Source of the DNA: an uncultured Eggerthellaceae bacterium
Lineage (GTDB): Bacteria; Actinomycetota; Coriobacteriia; Coriobacteriales; Eggerthellaceae
DNA length: 63,464 nt
Direction: 5' to 3'
Assembly (NCBI GenBank): GCA_910588905.1
Contig: CAJURZ010000011.1
Location: 1 to 63,464, forward strand
The position numbers and the translations under genes are program-made. Of the stretch, positions 38,654 to 46,822 are shown in pieces; position 1 is the stretch's first letter, and each line of letters starts with the position of its first letter. The notes beneath the pieces are model-generated. The model did no database searches and was not told the DNA's origin. It saw nothing but the letters and a program-made list of their open reading frames with translations.

Positions 38654-40453
38654 ATGGAACCCCATGGCTTCCTGCCCGCAAGCGCTCAAGAGATGCGCGA
38701 AGCCGGATGGGAAGGCCCAGACTTCGTTTACGTATCGGGGGATGCCTATGTGGACCATCCCTCCTTCGGCATGGCTATCATCACCCGCCTGCTGGAGCGA
38801 GAGGGCTATAAGGTCGCCGTTTTGGCTCAGCCTGACATGGCTGATCCCGATGCATTCAGAGAGTTCGGGCGCCCGCGGCTCGGGTTCCTCGTATCGGCCG
38901 GGAACATGGATTCCATGGTCAACCACTATACGGTAGCTAAGAAGCGCCGGGCCAAGGATGCCTATACCCCGGGCGGGAAGATGGGCGCACGGCCTGACAG
39001 GGCGGTGATCGCCTATAGCCAAAGGATCCGAGGCGCCTATCCTGATGCCGCCATCATCCTAGGGGGCATAGAGGCATCCCTTCGCAGGATGGCTCATTAT
39101 GATTACTGGTCAGACGGCCTCATGCGTTCTATCCTCCTGGATTCAGGGGCTGATCTGCTCTCCTATGGCATGGGGGAGCATTCCATCCTGGAGATCGCCG
39201 ATGCCCTGAACGCAGGTCTTGCCATCCAGGACATCACTTTCCTGGATGGCACCGTCTATGCCACGAAGAGCCTTGCCCATGTGGTGGACCATCAGCTCTT
39301 GCCCTCTTGGGAGGAGCTCCAGGGAGAGGCGGGCAAAGCCTCCTTCGCCAAGAGCTTCGCCCTTCAGTATGCCAATGCCGATCCTTTCAGCGCCCAGCGT
39401 TTGGTGGAGCCGTACCCTGAGGGCGTCTTCGTGGTGCAGAACCCGCCTGCTCAGCCCTTGACCACCTCTGAGATGGATGCGGTCTATCGGCTGCCCTATA
39501 TGCGCACTTGGCATCCTTCCTATGATGAAGCGGGAGGTGTGCCAGCTATCCGTGAGGTGGAGTTCTCCCTCACCAGCAGCCGTGGGTGCTTCGGCGAATG
39601 CTCCTTCTGTGCGCTCACCTTCCATCAGGGGCGACAGGTATCCGTTCGCAGCCATGAGTCCATCCTGGAAGAGGCTGATCTGCTCTGCGCCTCACCTCGC
39701 TTCAAGGGCTATATCCATGACGTGGGAGGCCCCACGGCGAACTTCCGTCACAGCGCTTGTGCCAAGGCGGATGAAGCTGGGGCCTGCACCCATAAGCGCT
39801 GTTTGGGAGCGAATCCGTGCAAGCGCCTGGATGCGGACCAATCTGACTATACGTCGCTCCTGCGGAAGCTCCGGAAGCTTCCCGGCGTGAAGAAGGTCTT
39901 CGTGCGCAGTGGCATCCGCTACGACTATGCGCTGCTGGATCCTTCGGGGGAGTTCTTGGAAGAGCTCGTGGAGCATCATGTGTCCGGTCAGCTCAAGGTG
40001 GCTCCTGAGCATATATCAGATGAGGTGCTCAGCCTCATGGGCAAGCCCTACGCGAAGGTCTACCGCGCTTTCGCCCAACGCTTCAAAGCCCTTACGAAGA
40101 AGGCAGGCAAGAAGCAGTACCTGGTGCCCTACTTGATGTCATCCCATCCGGGGTCCACGCTGCAGGCTGCTGTGGAGCTGGCTGAGTTCGTGCGGGACAT
40201 GGGGTATAACCCGGAACAGGTGCAGGATTTCTATCCCACCCCGGGGACCCTTTCCACCGCCATGTATTACACGAAGCTGCATCCCCTGACCGGGAAGAGC
40301 GTCTATGTCCCCACCTCTCCCCATGAGAAGGCCCTCCAGCGCGCTCTCATCCAATATCGCAATCCCAAGAACGCACGGCTCGTGCGCGAGGCGCTCAAGC
40401 GGGCCGGACGAGAGGACCTCATCGGCCGTGGTCCGAAATGCTTGGTAAGGTAG
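38654..40453 (+). CDS. ygiQ: YgiQ-family radical SAM protein
   Basis: 599 residues. The N-terminal UPF0313 domain (DFVYVSGDAYVDHPSFGMAII, RLGFLVSAGNMDSMVNHYT, GGIEASLRRMAHYDYWS) precedes the radical SAM barrel with SSRGCFGECSFCALTFHQGR (C-x3-C-x2-C, about residues 312-319). LKVAPEHISDEVLSLMGKP and QVQDFYPTPGTLSTAMYYT follow. The biochemical role of YgiQ is unknown. An ATG at 38654 (TTG one codon earlier) lies 20 bp after the trigger-factor-like gene. It is followed by the rplB promoter. Confidence 0.92.
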   Translation: MEPHGFLPASAQEMREAGWEGPDFVYVSGDAYVDHPSFGMAIITRLLEREGYKVAVLAQPDMADPDAFREFGRPRLGFLVSAGNMDSMVNHYTVAKKRRAKDAYTPGGKMGARPDRAVIAYSQRIRGAYPDAAIILGGIEASLRRMAHYDYWSDGLMRSILLDSGADLLSYGMGEHSILEIADALNAGLAIQDITFLDGTVYATKSLAHVVDHQLLPSWEELQGEAGKASFAKSFALQYANADPFSAQRLVEPYPEGVFVVQNPPAQPLTTSEMDAVYRLPYMRTWHPSYDEAGGVPAIREVEFSLTSSRGCFGECSFCALTFHQGRQVSVRSHESILEEADLLCASPRFKGYIHDVGGPTANFRHSACAKADEAGACTHKRCLGANPCKRLDADQSDYTSLLRKLRKLPGVKKVFVRSGIRYDYALLDPSGEFLEELVEHHVSGQLKVAPEHISDEVLSLMGKPYAKVYRAFAQRFKALTKKAGKKQYLVPYLMSSHPGSTLQAAVELAEFVRDMGYNPEQVQDFYPTPGTLSTAMYYTKLHPLTGKSVYVPTSPHEKALQRALIQYRNPKNARLVREALKRAGREDLIGRGPKCLVR

Positions 40454-40464
40454 CCTCTGATCTG

Positions 40465-40473
40465 TGGTAAACT
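40465..40473 (+). promoter_or_regulatory. Extended -10 promoter of the rplB operon
   Basis: TG-G-TAAACT, predicted start about 40480 and a leader of about 174 nt. A -35 is not clear. This promoter is needed because the ribosomal genes are physically split from rplW by 15 kb. Confidence 0.5.
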
Positions 40474-40530
40474 TCTCGCTTGCGTCTGTGCGCCTATGGG
40501 CACACCCGGACGCGTGGTAAGACGGAGTCG

Positions 40531-40551
40531 CAGGTAGGAGCCTCCATCCTG
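40531..40551 (+). promoter_or_regulatory. Hairpin in the rplB leader
   Basis: CAGG, TA, GGA, GCC, TCC, AT, CCTG: a 7-bp stem interrupted by a 2x2 internal loop. Upstream TGTGC / GCACA (40486-40503) can also pair. A ribosomal-protein leader role is possible; no known class was recognised. Confidence 0.35.
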
Positions 40552-40653
40552 TCTGTTCGGGCCATCGTCTTCACCACTGGTATATAGGAAGGCCTTTGGA
40601 GTGCGGAGAGGCGTGCCATCAAAGGTCGAAGAAGCAAGAAAGGCACTATCGGC

Positions 40654-41484
40654 ATGGGAGTAAAGCAGTACAAGCCGACAAGCCCCGGACGGCGCTTCCA
40701 GACGGTTTCTGACTTCGAGGAGATCACCACCTCGACGCCTGAGAAATCGCTTCTGGCCAAGAAGCCGAACAAGGCTGGTCGCAACAACAACGGGCGCATC
40801 ACCACGCGCCACAAGGGTGGCGGTGTCAAGCGTCGTTACCGCATCATCGATTTCAAGCGCAACAAGGATGGCGTGCCCGCCAAGGTGGCCACCATCGAAT
40901 ATGATCCGAATCGCTCTGCGCGCATCGCGCTGCTCCACTACGTTGACGGTGAGAAGCGCTACATCATCCATCCCAAGGGCCTCAAGGTGGGAGACACCGT
41001 CATGAGCGGCCCCGAGGCTGACATCAAGCCGGGCAACGCTCTGCCGCTGGAGAGCATCCCCGTGGGCACCTTGGTGCACTGCGTTGAGCTCCAGCCGGGC
41101 AAGGGCGCTTCCATGGCCCGTTCCGCTGGCACCTCCATCCAGCTCATGGGCAAGGAGGGCAAGTACGCCATCCTCCGCATGCCCTCTTCTGAGATGCGCC
41201 GCGTGCTGCTCACCTGTCGTGCCACGGTGGGTGAAGTGGGCAATGCAGAGCATGCCAACATCAAGATCGGCAAGGCTGGCCGCAACCGCTGGAAGGGCAT
41301 CCGTCCCACCGTTCGCGGTACGGTCATGAACCCGGTTGACCATCCCCACGGCGGTGGTGAGGGCAAGAACAAGACCTCTGGTCGTCACCCGGTCACTCCC
41401 TGGGGCGTTCCCACCAAGGGTCACCGCACTCGCAACAAGAAGAAGGCTTCCAGCCGCCTGATCATCCGTCGTCGCCGGAAGTAA
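40654..41484 (+). CDS. rplB: 50S ribosomal protein L2
   Basis: 276 residues, standard length. KPTSPGRRFQTV start, GRNNNGRITTRHKGGG, RSAGT and the C-terminal NPVDHPHGGGEG loop (His important for peptidyl transfer) are intact. It is the first gene of the second ribosomal block, unlinked from rplW. Confidence 0.98.
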   Translation: MGVKQYKPTSPGRRFQTVSDFEEITTSTPEKSLLAKKPNKAGRNNNGRITTRHKGGGVKRRYRIIDFKRNKDGVPAKVATIEYDPNRSARIALLHYVDGEKRYIIHPKGLKVGDTVMSGPEADIKPGNALPLESIPVGTLVHCVELQPGKGASMARSAGTSIQLMGKEGKYAILRMPSSEMRRVLLTCRATVGEVGNAEHANIKIGKAGRNRWKGIRPTVRGTVMNPVDHPHGGGEGKNKTSGRHPVTPWGVPTKGHRTRNKKKASSRLIIRRRRK

Positions 41485-41501
41485 CCGAGTTTAGGAGAGA
41501 A

Positions 41502-41774
41502 ATGAGCAGAAGTCTGAAGAAAGGCCCATTCATTGAGCCGCGCCTTCTCGGTCGGATCCAGAAGATGAACGAGGCAGGCGAAAAGGAAGTCATCAAGACC
41601 TGGTCTAGGGCATCTACCATCTTCCCTGAGATGGTGGGCCACACCATCGCCGTCTATGACGGCCGCAAGCATGTTCCGGTCTACGTCACCGAATCCATGG
41701 TCGGCCACAAGCTGGGGGAGTTCTCGCCTACGCGCACCTTCCGCGGCCACTCCGCCGACAAGGGCAAGAAATAA
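41502..41774 (+). CDS. rpsS: 30S ribosomal protein S19
   Basis: 90 residues. SRSLKKGPFIEPRLL start, WSRASTIFPEMVGHTIAVYDGRKHVPVYVTE and GHKLGEFSPTRTFRGH are conserved. It is a 30S head protein contacting S13 and the A-site tRNA. 17 bp after rplB with a GGAG ribosome site. Confidence 0.98.
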   Translation: MSRSLKKGPFIEPRLLGRIQKMNEAGEKEVIKTWSRASTIFPEMVGHTIAVYDGRKHVPVYVTESMVGHKLGEFSPTRTFRGHSADKGKK

Positions 41775-41786
41775 GGAGGGGAGAAG

Positions 41787-42128
41787 ATGGAAGTCAAGTC
41801 ACAAGCGAAGTACGTGCGTGTCTCTCCCCGTAAGGCCCGTGTGGTGGTCGACCTGGTTCGCGGCAAGTCCGTGGAGCAGGCCCGGGAGATCCTCGCATTC
41901 ACCAATCGCGGCATCGCTGAGACGGTGGAGAAGGTCCTCAATTCCGCAGTGGCCAACGCTGAGCACAACAATCAGCTCAACGCTTCCACGCTGGTCGTGA
42001 AGAAGGCCTATGTGGATGAGGGTCCTACCCTGAAGCGCATCCGTCCGCGCGCCAAGGGCTCTGCCAGCCGCATCAACAAGCGCACGAGCCATATCACCAT
42101 CATCGTTGCTCCAAGAGAGGAGGCCTAG
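41787..42128 (+). CDS. rplV: 50S ribosomal protein L22
   Basis: 113 residues. AKYVRVSPRKARVVVDLVRGKSVEQA start and the tunnel hairpin with RIRPRAKGSASRINKRTSHITI are typical. No deletion in the hairpin that would suggest macrolide resistance. Strong AGGAGGGGAG site upstream. Confidence 0.98.
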   Translation: MEVKSQAKYVRVSPRKARVVVDLVRGKSVEQAREILAFTNRGIAETVEKVLNSAVANAEHNNQLNASTLVVKKAYVDEGPTLKRIRPRAKGSASRINKRTSHITIIVAPREEA

Positions 42129-42129
42129 C

Positions 42130-42831
42130 ATGGGTCAGAAGGTAAGCCCCACAGGCTTCCGCCTGGGGATCACAGAGGATTGGCGCAGCCGCTGGTACGC
42201 TGACAAGAACTACGCGGAGACGCTCGAGAACGATCTCGCCATCCGCAAGTTCCTGGACAAGCGCCTGAAGCGCGCTGCCGTCTCTCAGATCGAGATAGAA
42301 CGCGCTGGCGATAAGATCAAGGTGATCATCACCACGGCTCGTCCTGGTGTGGTCATCGGCAAGAAGGGCTCTGAGATCGACGCCCTCCGCAAGGATCTCG
42401 AGAAGATCGCCAATGGCACCGTTTCCGTGGAAGTGGTCGAGGTCAAGCGCCCTGAGCTGGACGCCACCCTCGTCGCCCAGTCCGTGGCCGAGCAGCTGGA
42501 GGGCCGTGTGGCTTTCCGTCGCGCTATGCGCAAGGCCGTTCAGTCTGCCATGAAGTCCGGTGCCAAGGGCATCCGCATCCAGTGCTCCGGTCGTCTGGGC
42601 GGCGCTGAGATGAGCCGCCGCGAGTGGTACCGCGAAGGTCGTGTGCCGCTGCAGACGCTGCGTGCCAAGATCGACTACGGCTTCGCCACCGCCAATACCC
42701 AGATGGGCGCCATCGGCGTGCAGGTCTGGGTGTACCACGGCGAGGTCATGCCGAACCAGAAGATGAACAACCCGGCGCTCGAAGGGCCTTCTCGGCCGCC
42801 GCGCCGCCGCAATGACAGGGGGCGTAACTAA
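42130..42831 (+). CDS. rpsC: 30S ribosomal protein S3
   Basis: 233 residues. GQKVSPTGFRLGITEDWRSRWYADK start, the KH domain with RPGVVIGKKGSEIDALR, and KGIRIQCSGRLGGAEMSR. The C-terminal tail is basic. The start at 42130 overlaps nothing; GAGAGGAGG sits just upstream across the rplV stop. It overlaps rplP by one base. Confidence 0.97.
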   Translation: MGQKVSPTGFRLGITEDWRSRWYADKNYAETLENDLAIRKFLDKRLKRAAVSQIEIERAGDKIKVIITTARPGVVIGKKGSEIDALRKDLEKIANGTVSVEVVEVKRPELDATLVAQSVAEQLEGRVAFRRAMRKAVQSAMKSGAKGIRIQCSGRLGGAEMSRREWYREGRVPLQTLRAKIDYGFATANTQMGAIGVQVWVYHGEVMPNQKMNNPALEGPSRPPRRRNDRGRN

Positions 42832-43253
42832 TGCTGATGCCCAAACGCGTTAAGCACCGCAAGGTCCAGCGCGGCTCCATGAAGGGGAAGGCCAAGGGAG
42901 GCACGCGCCTCAACCATGGCTCCTATGGCCTCCAGGCCCAGGAAGCCCACTGGATCACCAACCGTCAGATCGAGGCTGCCCGTATCGCCATGACCAGGCA
43001 TATGAAGCGTGGCGGCAAGGTCTGGATCACCATCTTCCCGGACAAGCCCATCACCTCCAAGCCCGCTGAGACGCGCATGGGCTCGGGCAAGGGCAATCCG
43101 GAGGGCTGGGTGGCTGTGGTGAAGCCCGGCCGCATCATGTTCGAGATCGATGGCGTTGACGACGAGACAGCGCGCGAGGCGCTGAGGCTTGCCACCAACA
43201 AGCTGCCCATCAAATGCAAGATCGTCACGCGTGAGACGGAAGGGCAGGAATAG
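42831..43253 (+). CDS. rplP: 50S ribosomal protein L16
   Basis: 140 residues. MLMPKRVKHRKVQRG start, RQIEAARIAMTRHMKRGGKVWI and the MGSGKGNPEGWVAVVKPGRIMFE loop near the A-site. The ATG shares one base with the rpsC stop (TAATG). Confidence 0.98.
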   Translation: MLMPKRVKHRKVQRGSMKGKAKGGTRLNHGSYGLQAQEAHWITNRQIEAARIAMTRHMKRGGKVWITIFPDKPITSKPAETRMGSGKGNPEGWVAVVKPGRIMFEIDGVDDETAREALRLATNKLPIKCKIVTRETEGQE

Positions 43254-43448
43254 ATGAAAGCATCAGAGATCCACGAGCTTTCCCAAGAGGATCTTGCGGG
43301 TAAGCTCAAAGACGCGCGAGCGGAGCTGTTCAATCTGCGCTTTCAGATGGCAACCAGCCAGCTTGATAACACTGCGCGCGTCAAGCAGGTCAAGAAGGAC
43401 ATCGCACGCATCCTCACTGAGATGCGGGCTCGAGAGCTGAGCGCGTAG
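43254..43448 (+). CDS. rpmC: 50S ribosomal protein L29
   Basis: 64 residues, two helices: ASEIHELSQEDLAGKLKDAR, LFNLRFQMATSQLDN, VKKDIARILTEMRAREL. It begins immediately after the rplP stop. L29 borders the tunnel exit next to L23. Confidence 0.96.
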   Translation: MKASEIHELSQEDLAGKLKDARAELFNLRFQMATSQLDNTARVKQVKKDIARILTEMRARELSA

Positions 43449-43461
43449 GAGGGGATAGCAG

Positions 43462-43722
43462 ATGGAACAAACAAGGAACCTTCGCAAGGTGCGTCAGGGC
43501 GTTGTCGTCAGCGACGCCAATGACAAGACCATCGTGGTGTCGGTGGAGGAGCGCAAGCCCCATCCCATCTACGGCAAGATGATCACGTCCACCAAGAAGT
43601 ATCACGCCCATGACGAAGAGAACACCGCTGGCGTGGGCGACACCGTGCAGATCATGGAGACGCGTCCGCTTTCCAAGATGAAGCGCTGGCGCCTCTACAA
43701 GATAGTGGAGAAGGCGAAATAG
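43462..43722 (+). CDS. rpsQ: 30S ribosomal protein S17
   Basis: 86 residues. RKVRQGVVVSDANDKTIVVSVEERKPHPIYGK and DTVQIMETRPLSKMKRWRL are the OB-fold signature regions. AGGAGGGG upstream. Confidence 0.97.
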   Translation: MEQTRNLRKVRQGVVVSDANDKTIVVSVEERKPHPIYGKMITSTKKYHAHDEENTAGVGDTVQIMETRPLSKMKRWRLYKIVEKAK

Positions 43723-43763
43723 CGCGTTTGCGCTTTTGCCTTGGAAGGTAAGGACGAATAGCA

Positions 43764-44132
43764 ATGATCCAAATGCAATCCATGCTCACGGTCGCCGATA
43801 ACTCCGGCGCTCGCAAGGTGCAGTGCATCAAGGTCCTGGGCGGCTCGAAGCGCCGCTATGCGGGCCTGGGCGATGTCATCATCTGCAGCGTCAAGGAGGC
43901 CATGCCCAATGGCGCCGTGAAGAAGGGCGAGGTCGTTCGTTGCGTCGTCGTTCGCGTTAAGAAGGAAGTTCGTCGCGACGATGGCAGCTACATCAAGTTC
44001 GACCAGAATGCTTGCGTGCTGATCAACACTGACGGCACTCCCCGCGGTACGCGCATCTTCGGGCCCGTGGCCCGTGAGCTGCGCGACAAGCGCTACATGA
44101 AGATCGTGTCTTTGGCACCTGAGACGCTTTAG
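43764..44132 (+). CDS. rplN: 50S ribosomal protein L14
   Basis: 122 residues. MIQMQSMLTVADNSGARKVQCIKVLGGS start, RRDDGSYIKFDQNACVLIN and GTRIFGPVARELRDK are conserved. L14 binds L19 and the 30S across a bridge. Spacer of 41 bp from rpsQ. Confidence 0.98.
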   Translation: MIQMQSMLTVADNSGARKVQCIKVLGGSKRRYAGLGDVIICSVKEAMPNGAVKKGEVVRCVVVRVKKEVRRDDGSYIKFDQNACVLINTDGTPRGTRIFGPVARELRDKRYMKIVSLAPETL

Positions 44133-44147
44133 GAGGTGTCAAGAGCT

Positions 44148-44489
44148 ATGGCAATGAAGACCCAGACCAAGCACGCTGCTCTGAAGGTCCGCAAGGGCGA
44201 CACCGTCAAGGTGATTGCTGGCAAGGATCGCGGCAAGGAGGGCAAGATCCTCCGCGCTATCCCTGAGACCAACCGCGTAGTGGTGGAGAAGGTCAACATC
44301 ATGAAGAAGGCGATGCGCCCCACCCAGGCTAACCCCCAAGGTGGCATCTCCTCCGTGGAAGCACCGCTCCATGCCTCTAACGTGATGCTCGTTTGTCCCG
44401 CTTGCAAGAAGCCGACCCGCGTCGGCCATCGCATCGAGGACGGCAAGAAGCACCGTACCTGCAAGAAATGCGGCAAGGACATAGATTAG
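44148..44489 (+). CDS. rplX: 50S ribosomal protein L24
   Basis: 113 residues. KVRKGDTVKVIAGKDRGKEGKIL (KOW motif) and a C-terminal Cys pair set (CPACKKPTRVGHRI, CKKCGKD), which forms a zinc ribbon in many bacteria. AGGAGG sits at 44131-44136, 11 nt before the chosen ATG; a second ATG is two codons on. Confidence 0.96.
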   Translation: MAMKTQTKHAALKVRKGDTVKVIAGKDRGKEGKILRAIPETNRVVVEKVNIMKKAMRPTQANPQGGISSVEAPLHASNVMLVCPACKKPTRVGHRIEDGKKHRTCKKCGKDID

Positions 44490-44502
44490 TCGGTACATTT
44501 GG

Positions 44503-44520
44503 CCCTCAGGAAGCTGAGGG
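44503..44520 (+). promoter_or_regulatory. Hairpin in the rplX-rplE gap
   Basis: CCCTCAG, GAAG, CTGAGGG: a perfect 7-bp stem with a tetraloop, 51 nt before the rplE start. In Escherichia coli protein S8 represses the spc operon by binding around the L24-L5 junction. A similar role is inferred from location only. Confidence 0.4.
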
Positions 44521-44570
44521 ACCTAGGGTCGGAAATCCTGGGTTCAAACCAACAGAAAGGTTGATGAGAG

Positions 44571-45122
44571 ATGGCAGATATGCCTCGACTCAAAGAGAAG
44601 TACAACAAGGAGATAGCTTCACAGCTGAAGAAGGATCTTGAGATCCAGAACGTCATGGATGTTCCGAAGCTCTCCAAGGTGGTCGTGAACATGGGCGTCG
44701 GCGCTGCCGCAGGGGATGCGAAGCTCCTGGATGCCGCCATGAACGACATGCGCGTCATCACCGGCCAGCAGCCCATGGTGACCCGGGCCAAGAAGTCCAT
44801 CGCAGGGTTCCATATCCGCGAGGGGCAGGCCATCGGGTGCAAGGTCACCCTGCGTGGTGATAGGATGTGGGAGTTCGTGGATCGCCTCCTGGCTACCGCC
44901 ATCCCTCGTGTCCGTGACTTCCGCGGCTTGTCCACGAAGAGCTTCGACGGTCGTGGCAACTATTCCATGGGCGTGACCGAACAGCTGATCTTCCCTGAGG
45001 TCGATTACGACAAGATCGATCGCACTCGTGGCATGGACATCACCGTGGTCACCACCGCGAAGGAAGATGAGCATGCGCTCGCGCTCTTGCGCGCCCTCGG
45101 GTTCCCGTTCAAGAGCGAATAG
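44571..45122 (+). CDS. rplE: 50S ribosomal protein L5
   Basis: 183 residues. PRLKEKYNKEIASQL start, MDVPKLSKVVVNMGVGAA, AKKSIAGFHIREGQAIGCKVTLRGDRMWEF and the PEVDYDKIDRTRGMDITVVTTA end. It binds 5S rRNA. Length normal. Confidence 0.98.
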   Translation: MADMPRLKEKYNKEIASQLKKDLEIQNVMDVPKLSKVVVNMGVGAAAGDAKLLDAAMNDMRVITGQQPMVTRAKKSIAGFHIREGQAIGCKVTLRGDRMWEFVDRLLATAIPRVRDFRGLSTKSFDGRGNYSMGVTEQLIFPEVDYDKIDRTRGMDITVVTTAKEDEHALALLRALGFPFKSE

Positions 45123-45155
45123 CCGGACAGCTTACAGAGGAAAGAAGGAACAGGC

Positions 45156-45341
45156 ATGGCAAAGAAATCCATGATCGCTAAGGCGAAGAGGGAGCCGAAG
45201 TATTCCACCCGCCAGCACAACCGCTGCAGCCGGTGCGGCCGTCCTCGCGCTTATTACCGTAAGTTCGGCATCTGCCGGATCTGCCTGCGCGAGCTGGCAA
45301 ACAAGGGTCAGCTGCCAGGCGTTACGAAATCCTCCTGGTAG
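45156..45341 (+). CDS. rpsZ: 30S ribosomal protein S14, zinc form
   Basis: 61 residues, the short zinc-binding S14. AKKSMIAKAKREPKYSTRQHNRC with CSRCGRP and CRICLRELA supplying four Cys ligands, and the GQLPGVTKSSW end. This type predominates in Gram-positives and other zinc-replete conditions. Confidence 0.97.
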   Translation: MAKKSMIAKAKREPKYSTRQHNRCSRCGRPRAYYRKFGICRICLRELANKGQLPGVTKSSW

Positions 45342-45363
45342 GATCTCATCATCTTGGTTCCTG

Positions 45364-45409
45364 CATGCCAGGCGAGGGCGCTACGGGTGCTCAGGTTCGA
45401 ACCGGCATG
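45364..45409 (+). promoter_or_regulatory. Possible stem-loop before rpsH
   Basis: CATGCC (45364-45369) pairs with GGCATG (45404-45409), with an inner GAG...CTC helix. It lies in the 103-nt gap upstream of rpsH and could be a ribosomal-protein binding site; evidence is limited to pairing. Confidence 0.25.
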
Positions 45410-45444
45410 TATGACAGGCAAGCGAGTTTAAGGAGAAGCTCAAC

Positions 45445-45843
45445 ATGACAATGACCGATCCTATTGCAGATATGCTTACGCGGCTGCGTAATGCTCAGAC
45501 TGCAGGTCATGAGACGGTGTCGATGCCCACGAGCAAGAAGCTGGTGGAGATCGCCCGCATCATGGACAAGGAAGGCTACATCCAAGGCTATGAGGTGATC
45601 GATGGATCCCCTCGCGGCACGCTGGAGCTCACGCTCAAGTACGGGCCGAAGAAAGAGAAGATCATCAAGGGCATCAAGCGCATCTCCAAGCCCGGTCTTC
45701 GCATCTATGCGGGCAAAGAGGATCTGCCCCGCGTTCTGGGCGGTCTGGGTACCGCCATCATATCCACTTCGAGCGGTGTCATGACAGACCGCGATGCACG
45801 CAAGGCGGGCATCGGCGGCGAGGTCATCGCCTACATCTGGTAG
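45445..45843 (+). CDS. rpsH: 30S ribosomal protein S8
   Basis: 132 residues. MTMTDPIADMLTRLRNAQ start, the VIDGSPRGTLELTLKYGP region and the C-terminal STSSGVMTDRDARKAGIGGEVIAYIW rRNA-binding signature. AAGGAG 9 nt upstream. Often an autoregulator of this operon. Confidence 0.98.
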   Translation: MTMTDPIADMLTRLRNAQTAGHETVSMPTSKKLVEIARIMDKEGYIQGYEVIDGSPRGTLELTLKYGPKKEKIIKGIKRISKPGLRIYAGKEDLPRVLGGLGTAIISTSSGVMTDRDARKAGIGGEVIAYIW

Positions 45844-45858
45844 AAGGGAGAGATAAGC

Positions 45859-46398
45859 ATGAGCCGTATCGGCAAGATGCCCGTGGTCATCCCTTCTGGA
45901 GTGGAAGTGAAGATCGACGGCACCACTGTTACCGTTAAGGGCAAGAAGGGGGAGCTGACGCGCACCTTCCAGCCTACTATGATCATCAAGCAGGAGGGTG
46001 AAGAGCTCCTCATCACCCCTGCTGACGAAGAGCGTCAGACCAACGCCTACTGGGGCCTCACGCGTTCTCTGCTGCACAACATGGTAGAGGGCGTCTCTGA
46101 GGGCTTCGTCAAGAAGCTGGAGCTCGTGGGCGTAGGCTATCGTGCCACCCTCAAGGGCCGTGACCTGGAGATGCAGCTTGGCTTCTCCCATCCTGTCCTG
46201 GTGAAGGCGCCTGAGGGCATCACCTTCGAAGTACCCTCTCAGAACGAGATCATCGTCTCCGGTGCCTCGAAAGAGCAGGTGGGCCAGGTGGCCGCTGACA
46301 TCCGCAAGTGGCGCAAGCCGGAGCCCTACAAGGGCAAGGGCATCCGCTACGAGGGTGAGTACGTACGTCGCAAGGCTGGCAAGGCCGGCAAGGAATAA
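45859..46398 (+). CDS. rplF: 50S ribosomal protein L6
   Basis: 179 residues. MSRIGKMPVVIPSGVEV start, RSLLHNMVEGVSEGFVKKLELVGVGYRA and the KPEPYKGKGIRYEGEYVRRKAGKAGK end. It lies near the factor-binding site. Confidence 0.98.
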   Translation: MSRIGKMPVVIPSGVEVKIDGTTVTVKGKKGELTRTFQPTMIIKQEGEELLITPADEERQTNAYWGLTRSLLHNMVEGVSEGFVKKLELVGVGYRATLKGRDLEMQLGFSHPVLVKAPEGITFEVPSQNEIIVSGASKEQVGQVAADIRKWRKPEPYKGKGIRYEGEYVRRKAGKAGKE

Positions 46399-46434
46399 GC
46401 TTCGATCGCTGGCAATTTCGAAAGGGAATCGAAC

Positions 46435-46806
46435 ATGCAGAAATCTGTTCTCAAGCGCCAGAAGGGACTTGCCCGCCGTCATCGTCGCGTTCGTGGCAAG
46501 GTCACTGGCACAGCAGCGCGTCCGCGTCTTTGCGTGACCCGCTCCAACAACAACATCTATGCACAGGTCATCGACGACGTGGCCCACAAGACCATCGTCG
46601 GTGCTTCCACCATGGGTGCTACCTTCAAGGAGAGCGGCCTCAAGCCGAGCAATGTGGAAGGTGCAACCAAGCTGGGGAATATCATCGGAGCCATGGCTAT
46701 GGAAGCCGGCATCACCGAGGTCGTCTTCGACCGCGGCGGCAATCTTTACCATGGACGTGTGAAGGCCGTGGCAGACGGCGCCCGCGAAGCGGGACTCAAG
46801 TTCTAG
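46435..46806 (+). CDS. rplR: 50S ribosomal protein L18
   Basis: 123 residues. RRHRRVRGKVTGTAARPRLCVTRSNNNIYAQVIDD start and VVFDRGGNLYHGRVKAVADGAREAGLKF end. It binds 5S rRNA together with L5. Confidence 0.98.
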   Translation: MQKSVLKRQKGLARRHRRVRGKVTGTAARPRLCVTRSNNNIYAQVIDDVAHKTIVGASTMGATFKESGLKPSNVEGATKLGNIIGAMAMEAGITEVVFDRGGNLYHGRVKAVADGAREAGLKF

Positions 46807-46822
46807 AAGGGATCATAAGCAC

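Noticed and set aside
45391..46752. Long minus-strand open frame opposite rpsH-rplF-rplR
   Set aside because: Antisense shadow created by codon bias; it covers three well-supported ribosomal genes.
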